Origin: Poronia punctata
Lineage: Eukaryota > Ascomycota > Sordariomycetes > Xylariales > Xylariaceae
Length of the DNA: 17,144 bases
Direction of reading: 5' to 3'
NCBI GenBank assembly: GCA_022579005.1
Contig: MU401898.1
Span: 1-17,144 of the forward strand
Position numbers and translations under genes: made by a program. The notes under the pieces were generated by a model. That model was not told the DNA's origin. It saw only the letters and a list, made by a program, of their open reading frames with translations, and made no database searches. Shown here one piece after another: positions 9,120-17,144 of this stretch (its first letter is position 1; every line of letters starts with the position of its first letter).

Positions 9120-11390
9120 ATAAGTTATTAAATATTTTATTAAAGATTTATTAATTTTTAATACTTAATTTATATAATTTTATTTATTATTGCTAGCTTT
9201 GCTAGCTATTAACTAAATTAACTTAAAGTTTTTTATTTTTAAGTATTTTAATTATATTAAAGTTTTTTTAAATGTTATATTTATATAAAATTTAAACTAA
9301 TTTCTTTGCTTATTTTAACTTTTTGTTTAATATATAAACGCTTTTTAAAAAAAAAAATATAAAATATGTTTTAAACAAGTTAATTTAAACTTTATTTAAT
9401 TAACTTTTTTTTAAAAAATTTAAAAGTAAATTTAAATTATTTATATTAAGTATTATTTATAAGTTTTTTATTTAACTTTTTAATTTAGTTAAAAAACTTA
9501 TTATTTAATTATTTAAGTAATAATTAAGGTTTTTTTTAGCTTTATTAATAAATTAAATAATATTAGCAGCTATTTAATTTACTTATTATAAACTGTTTAT
9601 AATATAGTTTTTAATTATACTTAAGCAATAGTTTTAAGCAAAGCGTTAAAGCTTATTTATTAAGTTAGTATATAAAATAAGCTTTAAAATTTTTTAATTT
9701 ACTAAAGCGTTTATTATGCTTATAATTAATATATAAAATAAAAATTATTTTAGTTTTATATAACTATTATTTAAAAAATTAGTATATTTAATAAAAATTA
9801 GCATTATTATATATAGTAATATAATAATGTTTATTTAAGCTATTATTTATTTTTATATTAACTAATATTTATAATAAATTATTATTAAAACTTTGATATT
9901 TAATACTAATAATAAGTATAAACATTTTTTTAGTATATATAAAATAATATTATATTTATTAAACTATAGTATGCTTAAAAAAAGTCTTAGTTTTAAATTA
10001 TTATATAGCTATACTATAATAATTATTTTAACTTTAACGTTTATATTTATTTAAACTAAAAGTAAAAAAGTAACTATTATATTAAGTTTAATAATTTTCT
10101 TTATACTTTTAAATAATATTAGTTATTTAGCTATAGTTTATTTATATTATATTTTAGCTTTTAATAGCTATGCCTTGCTAACTATAATATTTAATGCTTT
10201 TAAATTAGTATAAATTATATATATTTATTAGTTATAAACTAGCTTAACTATTAACTGTATATATATATAGTTTAAAAGGGCTTATTAAAACTTAGTAATT
10301 TTAAACTATATATTAATATATATAGTATTTTTTAGCTTATTAATATTTTAAATAAAAAATACTAAACTTTTATTAAATAAATATTTACTTTTATTTTTAG
10401 CATTTTTTATTATAAAACTAATATACTTTTTAACTAAAGTACTAATTTAGTAAATAAAAGTTTTAAGTTTTTTTATATATATATTATTTATTATATAAAT
10501 TATATATTTATTGCAAAATAAAAAAATTGCTTAGCATTTTTAATAAGTTTATTAAATTTTAAGCAAAATTATAAAAAGCTTAAGTATTATAATAAAAGCT
10601 AAAAAGTAATAGTTATACTATTTATTGTTTATAATATTAGCTTTTTTAGCATAATAGCTATTGCTACTATTTTTATTTAACATATTTTTTTTAAAAAAGT
10701 AACTATTTTTTACTAATTAATTTTTTTATACTTTTATATTTATTTTATTTAATATAACTTATACTTTATTTGCGCGTTAGTTTAATATATTTAAACTATT
10801 AAGTTTAAAAATAGGTTGTTTAACTTATTTATACTAATAATATAGTATAAGTTTTTTACTATTATAGTTATAACTTTTACGTTTTTTTCTTTATTAGTAT
10901 ATATTATTTTAATTTTTGCTACTATAAAAATATTAACATTTATTATTACCTTAACGTTTATTATAATTATTATAACAATAGTTATTATTTTAGCAATTAT
11001 TATATTTTAAATTATATTTATTATTAAATTATTTATTTTATTACCTTTAACAGGCTTTTTTAATTTAATTAATATTATTTTAATAGTTATATACTATAAC
11101 TAAAATTTATATATTAAATAAAAATCCTTTTTTTAATAATTGTTAATTAATTAATTAAGTAAAAGTAGTAATAGCTTTTTTATATACTATTACCTTTTTT
11201 TTTAAATAAATAAAATAACTATAAAAAATAATAGTTATATTTAGTTTAATAAGTAATTATTATAATAAAAAATATATTATATTATAAAGTTTTAACATTT
11301 GCTAAATATTGTTGCTTTATTTAGCAGCTTTAGTATATTAAGCAATTTTGCTTGCTTAAGCTTAAATAAACTACTTTTTAAATATTTGTT
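9120..11390 (-). other. Element B, gag-pol interval upstream of RT, unresolved
   Basis: About 2.3 kb that by position should hold the end of gag, the protease and the RT linker. A possible A-L-V-N stretch near 9690 could be an old A-L-V-D protease active site, but the next residues do not confirm it. No zinc knuckle with correct spacing was found. The only other feature noticed is a perfect short hairpin GCTAGC-TTT-GCTAGC near 9192-9206. I see no independent gene or RNA here. Confidence 0.35.
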
Positions 11391-12560
11391 AAGCTTTAAA
11401 TACGTTTTTAAAGTTTTATAATACTACTAATATATTTATTATTAACATTAAAAAACATTTTTTAATTTTGCAAAAACCTATATTAAGGTTAAAAAGCATT
11501 TATGCTTATAAGGTTAAGTTATATTTTTTTAACTACTAAAATTAAGCATTTTTATAAAGCAACTATAAAAAATTCTGTTAAATTATTTTATTTTTATTTT
11601 TATTTTTAGCATATTTTTTAACACTATTTTTAAACAGTAAAATATTTTTCTATATAGGTATTAAATCTTATAGTAACGTAGTCGCCTTGTTTAAAAAAAA
11701 CATTTATATTTAAATTAAAGTATTTTATATAATAGATTTTTTAACTATATAATAATTTTTTATTATTAAACTAGTTTTTATTTTATGCAAAAAAAATAAC
11801 TACTTTTACTATCTAATAAATAGCTTAAGCAAAATTGTTTAAGTTTAAAATTTTTTAATTATTTACTATTATAAAAAAACGTTAATTTATATTATTAAAG
11901 CTTATAAATTTGTTTATATTTATTGCTTTTAATTAACGTTATATAAGCGTTAAAAAAACTAGCAAATTTGTTTCTTATAAAATAAGCTGTTTTAAAACCT
12001 TATATATTAGTTTAGCAAATTGTTTAGCAAGTAATAATAATGCTATAGCGTTTATTAAATATAAAGCTAGTATTTAATAAAATAAGTTAAAAGCTAAAAA
12101 AACTAGTAAACTATTATTTAATAAAGTTTAATTAAAGTTAAATATTTAAGGTTTTTTTTTTATTAAAGTATAATGTTTTTTAAATAAAGTATTTTTATTA
12201 GTATTTTTATATAATTATAAAGCTTAGTTATATAGCTTATTTACTTTAAATAAAAACGTTTATTTATTTACTTTTTAGCTTACAAAGTATAGCAAAGGTG
12301 CTAAAGTCCGTTTATTATTATAGTAAAATAAGCTTAGTAATTATTAAAGTTTTAAGTATTTCTTAGCTATGCTTTTAAAATATATTGTTTTTAAAGTTTT
12401 TTTTACTTAAAAAATATATTAATTATTTATATCTTTTAAAAATTTAACTATAGCAATATATTATTAAATTATTTTAATATTATTACTATTTATAAAAACA
12501 TATATTAAACTTAAAACAGTTTATTAATCTGTTTATTAAATAAAAATATTTACACTACAA
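11391..12560 (-). pseudogene. Probable gag remnant of element B
   Basis: This lies just inside the 5' LTR on the coding strand. Between about 11642 and 11695 the minus strand holds 18 uninterrupted codons beginning F-K-Q-G-D-Y-V-T-I-R and including T-Y-I-E-K-Y, one of the least mutated coding stretches inside the element. Near 12020-12060 it reads A-I-A-L-L-L-L-A-K-Q-F-A, a helical run. Position and composition fit Gag, the structural protein that forms the particle. No diagnostic capsid or zinc-knuckle motif was confirmed, so the call rests mainly on place. Confidence 0.4.
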
Positions 12561-12611
12561 ATTCTTTAAGCTTATAAAATAGTTATAATTATAGTAAGCA
12601 ATTAATAATAT

Positions 12612-12625
12612 TGCTAGCTACTAAG
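12612..12625 (-). other. Candidate primer-binding site of element B
   Basis: Two bases inside the right LTR the minus strand reads TAGTAGCTAGC. With TG changed to TA this begins like TGGTAGC, complementary to a tRNA ending GCTACCA, such as many initiator methionine tRNAs. Only seven bases support it and the following bases do not match a long tRNA complement, so this is a weak assignment consistent with the orientation found from the polypurine tract. Confidence 0.3.
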
Positions 12626-12796
12626 TAGTACGCTTTAATTAATAAAATAAAAATAAATTAATTAAAAAAAAAGCTCTATCTTTATTTATTATATAGGTTT
12701 GCTATATAAAGCCTTTAAAGCTCTTTCCTTTACTATAAAATAATGTACGTTATTAGACGTTATATAAATCCTGCTAGATTTATTTATAATGTTCTA
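12626..12796 (-). repeat. Element B 5' LTR (right copy)
   Basis: The 171-bp partner of 3975-4145, ungapped, 155 of 171 identical. In minus orientation it begins TAGAACATTATAAA and ends near GCGTACTA. It keeps CC and TC steps lost in the other copy (for example ATCCTGC at 12768-12774 against ATTTTGC), while the other copy keeps GATAAG and GTCTATTATACAG that are lost here. Together the two copies let most of the ancestral LTR be inferred. TATA-like tracts could have driven transcription leftward. Confidence 0.93.
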
Positions 12797-12801
12797 AGTA
12801 C
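12797..12801. repeat. Target-site duplication, right copy (AGTAC)
   Basis: Exact partner of 3970-3974, directly after the right LTR. The codons TAC (12799-12801) and TTT (12802-12804) carry on the L-K-Y-F reading of element A's RNase H. Confidence 0.9.
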
Positions 12802-12940
12802 TTTATAATTAAGTAAATATTTAACTTTTATTAAGCTAAATAAACAAAGCTTATTTTTTAGTATAACTTTATTATTACTTATAAGCTAAAATTTAATAAC
12901 ACTTTAATAAATATTTTATTATGTTTAAAAAAAAAAACTT
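12799..12940 (+). pseudogene. RNase H remnant, 3' part (element A)
   Basis: From 12802 the codons read F-I-T-T-K and later Y-N-F-I-I-T-Y-K and L-N/N-T-L-I-N, matching the family's F-M-T-T-K-x-L, then R-Q-A-R-W, the Y-x-F-x-I-x-Y-R-P-G-K block and A-D-A-L-S-R. TAA codons fall at the Gln/Arg positions of R-Q-A-R. This is the exact downstream half of the RNase H cut by element B; the junction residue order L-K-Y / F-I-T-T-K is that of intact Gypsy proteins. Confidence 0.85.
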
Positions 12941-12999
12941 AAAAACTTTAAAAAAAAAAAATTAAGTAATATACTATAGCTTTATTTAAACTTATTGCT

Positions 13000-13860
13000 T
13001 AAAGTTTATTTAAAATACTTATAAGGTTTATTATATATATAATAAAAAACTAAATAATATTAAATATATTCAGCATTATTTTAATAAACTTTATTATATA
13101 AGCTAATAAAATAAACTTTAATTTAAAAGATTTAAAAAATAAAGCTTAAAAGCTAGATCTATTAAATTAGTTTATATTAAGCAAATTATTGCTATATAAA
13201 AGTTATATAGTAGTTTTAAACGTTAATAACTTTTAAATTAAATTAGTTTAAAAAGTATATATTTAATTAGCTACTGCTTACTTAAAATATAAAAAAAATA
13301 AAAAGGCTAGTTATATAGCGCTACTAGTAAAAAAACTATATAGTAATATTAATTAATATATAGCTAATTGCTTTTATAAAGCTATAAAGCTTTTAAAAAA
13401 TAAGTTTTTAAGCAAATTAACTTTATTATTAGTATTTAAGTATTTATAGCAATATTTAGTTATAAACTTTAAAAGTTTTTTTTAAAATAAGCAAAAATAT
13501 AATAACGCTTTTATAGTTATAAACACGCTATTTAAAGCTTTTTAAACTACTTTATATAAAAATATAGTAATAGCTTAAAATGCTGCTTAAATATTTTATT
13601 AAAAACTATACTATTTCTTTAAATAGCTAAAAAGCTTTACTAGTAATAAAAAACTATAGTTTACTTTTAATTTTATAAATAAATTATTTAAAATTTATAA
13701 AATTAAGCTAAACTTTACTGCTATAAATTATAAATAAATAGCAAAATAAGCTAAAATAATAAACTAATACTTTAAATAACGTTTATATTTTTATATAAGT
13801 TACTTTTAAAATAATTAAGCTAAAATATTGCTAGTAATAAACATAGTTTAAATATTAATA
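13000..13860 (+). pseudogene. Integrase remnant with D-60-D-35-E spacing (element A)
   Basis: A zinc-domain Cys codon (TGC, 13369) precedes K-A-I-K-L-L-K-N-K. Then comes L-V-I-N-F-K-S-F, the family's V-x-M-D-F-K-S, with the first catalytic Asp codon AAC at 13465-13467. After it come N-A-F-I-V-I-N-T-L-F-K (family F-V-V-I-D-R-L-x-K), T-S-N with the second Asp codon AAT at 13645-13647 (family S-D-R), and A-K-x-A-K-I-I-N-x-Y with the Glu codon AAA at 13753-13755 (family Q-T-E-x-x-N-Q-Y). Spacing is 59 residues between the Asp pair and 35 between Asp and Glu, the canonical DD35E. All three catalytic codons are changed by a single G-to-A step. The protein would have inserted cDNA into the genome. 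Confidence 0.9.
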
Positions 13861-14230
13861 CTATATAAATTATTAAGTAAACTATTATTAAAAAAAGTAA
13901 TTATAAATAAACTAATAAAAATAAGTTTTAATTAAAGGTTTAAAACTAAAAAGCTTGCTTATTTAATTTCAATAAAGCAAGTAACTAAGTAGCAAGCTTA
14001 AAACTTTGCTACTTAAATATAATAGTATATAAAAGCTGCACATAAAGCTATTTAATAAGCATAAAATTAAATAATTATATAAGCTAATTAATATTATTAT
14101 AACCTAGATTTTATAGTTAAAAATTTAATATATTTTATTAAAAAGACTAGAACTTAAACTAACTATTTAAATAATAAACTTAACTATTTTATAACTTAAA
14201 AGCATTATTACATTTTTAAAAAAAAGCTAA
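13861..14230 (+). pseudogene. Post-integrase domain remnant (element A)
   Basis: Still in the integrase frame. Codons at 14107 read D-F-I-V-K-N-L-I-Y-F-I-K-K-T-R-T, then L-N-N-K-L-N-Y-F-I-T. They match the chromovirus block D-F-x-V-G-D-L-V-Y-V-S with R-P-S-R-K-L-D-Y-Q-M-x-G-P-Y. This is the SH3-like or GPY/F region of the integrase C-terminus, thought to help DNA binding. Several stretches here keep unusual G and C (GAC, AGA, GAA around 14140-14152). Confidence 0.7.
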
Positions 14231-14379
14231 AATATATATTTTAATTAAATTTTTTGTTAATATAAAAAAGTAACTAATAGTTTTATACTAATTGCTTATA
14301 AAAATATTTAAATACTTTACTTTTAAAATAAAAACTACTTTGCTTGTTTAGTAAAGTAGTTAATAACTTGTTAAAAAAT

Positions 14380-14620
14380 AAAAAATAAAAAGTTAAATAA
14401 ATTTTATTGTTTTAAATTTAATATAGTTAGCTATTTTATTAAGTATTATAAAAGGGTTAAGATTTAAATAATATATAGTACTTAGTATTAAATTTTTAAA
14501 ATATACTTATTAAGTTATATTAGTTTTATAAAGCTTATTTAATAAGGCTAAAACCTTTAGTTTATTTAAAAAAATAGTTATAAGCTATAAAAGAAAATAT
14601 TTATTTAAAATTATATAAAA
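14380..14620 (+). pseudogene. Possible chromodomain remnant (element A)
   Basis: After the post-integrase block the plus strand reads I-x-x-I-Y-S-T, then K-L-L-S-Y-I-S-F-I-K-L-I and G-x-N-L. This could be the decayed form of a chromodomain (E-V-E-x-I-L-x-S-R ... L-x-Y-L-V-K-W-K-G-Y ... W-x-P-x-x-x-L). In chromoviruses this domain steers integration to heterochromatin. The place is right and the hydrophobic pattern fits, but no Trp codon survives and the match is not specific. Confidence 0.35.
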
Positions 14621-14667
14621 ATAATAACTGCTTATAACGCTAAAAAACAAATCTTATTTAACATTAT

Positions 14668-14682
14668 AAGTAAAAAAAAAAG
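14668..14682 (+). other. Probable polypurine tract of element A
   Basis: The plus strand is AAGTAAAAAAAAAAG, a near-pure purine run, placed after the last readable pol residues and directly before a sequence beginning TAATATAAA (14683). This is where a Gypsy element has its plus-strand primer. Poly-A runs are common in this window, so position is the main evidence. Confidence 0.35.
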
Positions 14683-15071
14683 TAATATAAAACTTTAAAT
14701 ATTTAATAAATATAAATATTTAATTTTTAATAAAGTACTTTTAAATTAATAAAATTATTTACTATATAAGCTTAAATTAAAGTTAAATATTTTAAAAATT
14801 AACTATTAGCGTAATTAAAAAAAACGTAAAAATTAAAAGCTTTTACTAATTAATTAATAGCGTACGCTAAAAGTAACCTTTTACTGCTTAAAAGTATTAG
14901 TTTTTGCTACGTTACTTATTTAATTTTAAGTATAATTAACAAAAAAACAGCAGATTTTTAAATTTAAAGCAAATTTCTTTTTATAAAAAAAGGATTATAA
15001 TAAAAAGGTAGTCTTTATATACATTAATTTAATTAATCTTATAAACATAAAATAAACTTGTTAATTTAACA
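14683..15071 (+). repeat. Probable 3' LTR of element A
   Basis: About 389 bases between the purine run and TTAATTTAACA at 15061-15071. The start TA could be an old TG and the end is CA. Inside is a TATA-like promoter or start region (TCTTTATATACATT near 15012), as in LTRs. Without the 5' copy, which would be left of the window, the borders cannot be proven. It includes the second copy of the short hairpin repeat and the palindrome TAGCGTACGCTA at 14858-14869. It is less mutated toward its 3' end. Confidence 0.35.
14694..14731. repeat. Hairpin repeat, copy 2
   Basis: Matches 2450-2487 over about 38 bases with a single transition; flanks do not match. The stem is shorter because one arm has mutated. 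A partial third match of about 18 bases lies near 16110-16128. It sits at the start of the probable 3' LTR of element A. Confidence 0.55.
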
Positions 15072-16640
15072 GTTATAAGACCGTACTTATTACTTTTTTA
15101 TTAAGGGCTTATAGTAAAAAGTAATAGCTATAATTAAACTTTAAGCAAAGGCTATAATAAAACTTTAAAATAAAAAAAATATAAATAAGTATAAACAATA
15201 CTGCACTATATATTTTAGTTTCTAGTTCTTTACCTTTAGATTTTATTGTTAATATAAAATATATATTAGTCTTTATATTAGTTATTTTTCTTAACCTTAT
15301 TATATTTAATAACATATAATAACTACTTTTATTAGCTATATTCACTAATTTTAATTACATTTTTTAATTATAATCTTACTATATATAAAAAATTACTTAA
15401 TAGCTATTAAGCAATTACTTTTTTACTTATATTAATACTAGCAATATTATATATATACTTATAATTACTATAAAAAACTATTTTAGTTTAAATTTAAAAC
15501 TAAAATTATATTTTAATATAAAAAAAAGTTATAATTTAAAAATAAGAAAAAAAGTATAAAAATATAAATATTTATTTAATTTTATTTTAATTTTTTAAAA
15601 GGTATTTTTAACAAACTAACCCCTTTATATAAAAACAAAAAAATACATTTATTTTATATCTCTAAAAAATAAACGTCTTTATATAAAAAAAAAACTTTTA
15701 GTATTAAAATATTAATAATAATACTATAGCTAAAAACGCAGCTTAGGCTGTTAAAGCTATAAAGGTTAAGCTAACCTAACTAAGTAAATAAAGTACTTAT
15801 TAGCTATATAGTAGCTAACTTATAGTATAAATACTAGCAAAGTTTTTTTAGCCCTTTTAATTTTAATTAAATTGATTAGCTTTGCACAAAAACAATATAA
15901 AAAAAATTGCACCTTAGCAGCAATTTTTAACTTAAAACCTAAATATATAAAACTAATTTAAAAAATAAAATTTATTTTATATATTGTTTATCGCTTTATT
16001 TTTTTATTTTATAAAAAAACAAAGTCTTTAGCTATATACATTTATTATACGTACAAAGAACAAAGTACTCTTTATTTTTTAGTAAAGAAACTAACAGAAT
16101 ATTTTCTTAATATTTAATAAATATAAAAAGTATTTTTAAAACTGTTTTAAATTTAAACATAACATAAAATAAAATTAATAATAAAATAGTAAAAGAATTT
16201 ACTTAATTTTTAATAAACGCTATATATATATATTATATTATAAGCAAAAATATATAGCAATTTAAAGCTAAAACGTTAGCAAATTAATTTATTTTAAAGA
16301 CTTTATATAAAGTAAAATATTAAAGCAAATTATAAAATATAAGTGCTTTTAACTATTTAATAGTTAAAAAAGCGTAATTAAAAGCGTATTTATATTTAAA
16401 TTTAAAAGTAAATATAATATAAAAACTAAGCAAAGTTTATATTAAATTTAGTAGCAGCAATATTATTAAAAGTATTAGTATAATTTAAATATAAAACTTT
16501 TTTAAAATAACTATATATTATATTTTAAATATGCTTACTTTTTTTTATTTGTACTATATAAGTTTAATAGATTATGTTAACTATATTTAGCAAAGTAAAA
16601 AGTAAAAAACAGTGCTAAAATTAGCGTAGCTAGTATATAT
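15072..16640. other. Right flank: less mutated non-coding DNA
   Basis: No gene family could be recognised on either strand. The stretch 14980-16100 keeps many TC, GA, CC and GG steps (for example TTTCTAGTTCTTTACC near 15217, CTAACCCC near 15617 and GCAGCTTAGGCTG near 15739), which are nearly absent elsewhere. A minus-strand frame is open from 15345 to 15109 but has no ATG start and no recognisable content. A short palindrome AGGTTAAGCTAACCT lies near 15762-15776. This may be low-copy host DNA or a younger insertion. No tRNA or rRNA was seen. Confidence 0.45.
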
Positions 16641-17144
16641 ATTAAATATATATAATTAATTAATATATATATATAACTAGTTTATAAGTGCGCGTTGCTT
16701 AACTTTTATAGTTAAGCAATACTTATATTTATTTTAATTATATATTAGTTAAGCAGTTTAACTTATACTTTAATTATAAAAGCTATAAAGTAAATTATGC
16801 TTGCTGCTTAATAAAGTAGTAAGTAAAATATGCTTTGCGCTTTTTATTTTTTTAATATTATATACTTTTTATTTTAGCTTTATTTTTAACGTTATAATTA
16901 TTAAATAACTTAAAAGTATTTTTACTTAGTACTATATAATATATATGCTTTATATTAAGTATATAAACTTTTTTTTTTATTAGTTATTATATATAACTTT
17001 ATTATTAATAAACTTAAAATAATTATAGCATAATTTATAAAGCGCATAATTAATTTTTTAATTAATGCGCTATATATATTATATTTTTTAAAATAAGCTT
17101 TGCTTATTTTTTTAATATTAAATTAATTATAGCTTAATTTGCTA
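16641..17144. other. Right edge: cluster of hairpins
   Basis: Non-coding, with several inverted repeats that keep GC pairs. TTGCTTAACT at 16695-16704 pairs with AGTTAAGCAA at 16710-16719, with an outer ATAAGT/ACTTAT pair at 16684-16689 and 16721-16726. AGCGCAT at 17041-17047 pairs with ATGCGCT at 17065-17071 and the stem extends through AATTAA/TTAATT. AAATAAGC at 17091-17098 pairs with GCTTATTT at 17102-17109. They could be the ends of small inverted-repeat elements, or chance survivors, because GC steps resist the mutation process here. Confidence 0.4.

Larger units (their letters stand above)
3975..12796 (-). mobile_element. Element B: complete Ty3/Gypsy LTR retrotransposon nested in element A
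   Basis: A full-length element of 8,822 bases with 171-bp LTRs at both ends, flanked by the AGTAC target-site duplication. Coding order on the minus strand is probable gag, reverse transcriptase, RNase H and integrase, which is Gypsy order. The polypurine tract beside the left LTR shows that the left LTR is the 3' one. RT, RNase H and integrase wording resembles the fungal Gypsy group with A-Y-V-D-D-I-V-I-F, N-S-P-A-Y-V-Q-R, T-E-L-E-V and V-P-D-A-L-S-R. The internal region (8,480 bases) is long for the group; about 2 kb after the integrase is unexplained. The T-rich plus strand across 4.2-11 kb agrees with minus-strand coding decayed by RIP. Confidence 0.92.
12797..14690 (+). mobile_element. 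Element A, right part: RNase H end, integrase and C-terminal domains
   Basis: Plus-strand continuation of the Gypsy element interrupted at 3974. One reading frame runs from 12802 to about 14210 with no net indel, through the end of RNase H, the integrase and the post-integrase domain. Joined with the left part it gives a normal Gypsy pol order. Frame preservation over 1.4 kb contrasts with the several frame shifts in the left part. Confidence 0.87.
1..17144. other. RIP-like, hypermutated AT-rich block
   Basis: The whole window is extremely A+T rich and every recognisable coding stretch is full of TAA and TAG codons where Gln, Arg or Trp is expected. Remaining C is almost always in AC or GC, and remaining G almost always in GT or GC. 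In bases 1-300 I count no TC, CC or GG and a single GA. The two LTR copies of element B differ only by transitions. This is the expected footprint of repeat-induced point mutation in a filamentous ascomycete, acting on repeated DNA. I infer a silent heterochromatic AT-isochore; no gene here is expected to make a protein. Confidence 0.9.

Noticed and set aside
15109..15345. Minus-strand open frame of 78 codons
   Set aside because: It starts with GTG, not ATG, its product is a low-complexity run of Ile, Tyr, Phe, Lys and Leu with no recognised motif, and one open frame of this length is not surprising in 17 kb. It is probably open only because this pocket is less mutated.
15762..15776. AGGTTAAGCTAACCT as a regulatory operator
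   Set aside because: A lone 15-base palindrome with no adjacent gene; there is nothing to regulate.
16641..16680. TATATA-rich palindrome as an origin or microsatellite
   Set aside because: Simple AT alternation is expected at this composition and no unit repeats beyond chance.
1..17144. Apicomplexan, mitochondrial or low-GC bacterial origin, suggested by the A+T content
   Set aside because: No organellar or bacterial gene is seen, and the readable content is decayed Ty3/Gypsy pol with transition-only LTR differences, which fits fungal repeat-induced mutation.

Overview
The window is one of the most extreme kinds of AT-rich fungal DNA. By eye it is roughly 12-15% G+C, has no intact protein gene, and looks like a heavily mutated transposon graveyard of the sort made by repeat-induced point mutation (RIP) in filamentous ascomycetes (Pezizomycotina). 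Reading sense codons while allowing C->T and G->A changes (CAA/CGA/TGG to TAA, GAT to AAT, GAA to AAA) recovers two Ty3/Gypsy retrotransposons. The species cannot be named from the sequence.

Element A lies on the plus strand and fills 1-3974 and 12797 to about 15071. Its pol order can be followed: gag zinc knuckle (1432-1473), protease (about 1733-1813), reverse transcriptase (about 2850-3640, YIDD at 3278-3289) and RNase H (about 3680-3974). RNase H resumes at 12797, followed by integrase (DD35E codons at 13465, 13645 and 13753), the post-integrase domain and perhaps a chromodomain. Its 5' end is beyond the left edge. A polypurine tract and probable 3' LTR follow at 14671-15071.

Element B is a complete LTR retrotransposon, 3975-12796, inserted into the RNase H codons of A in the opposite (minus) orientation. 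It has two 171-bp LTRs, a 5-bp target-site duplication AGTAC, a polypurine tract next to the left LTR and a weak primer-binding site next to the right LTR. Reading leftward from 12625 come a probable gag, reverse transcriptase (YVDD at 8713-8724), RNase H, integrase (D-35-E preserved) and an unexplained segment of about 2 kb (4160-6350) with a periodic Gln/Lys-rich stretch.

The two B LTRs differ at 16 of 171 positions, and all 16 are C/T or G/A transitions with no indel. That is direct internal evidence of a deamination-type process. The context is unusual: surviving C is nearly always preceded by a purine (AC or GC), and GCA survives well, so TpC and CpC were hit at least as hard as the CpA expected of textbook RIP.

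The right flank (about 15072-17144) has no recognised gene. Its first kilobase keeps many more TC/GA/CC/GG steps than the rest and may be low-copy or more recently captured DNA; the last 500 bases carry GC-bearing hairpins. I found no rRNA, tRNA, CRISPR or functional gene.
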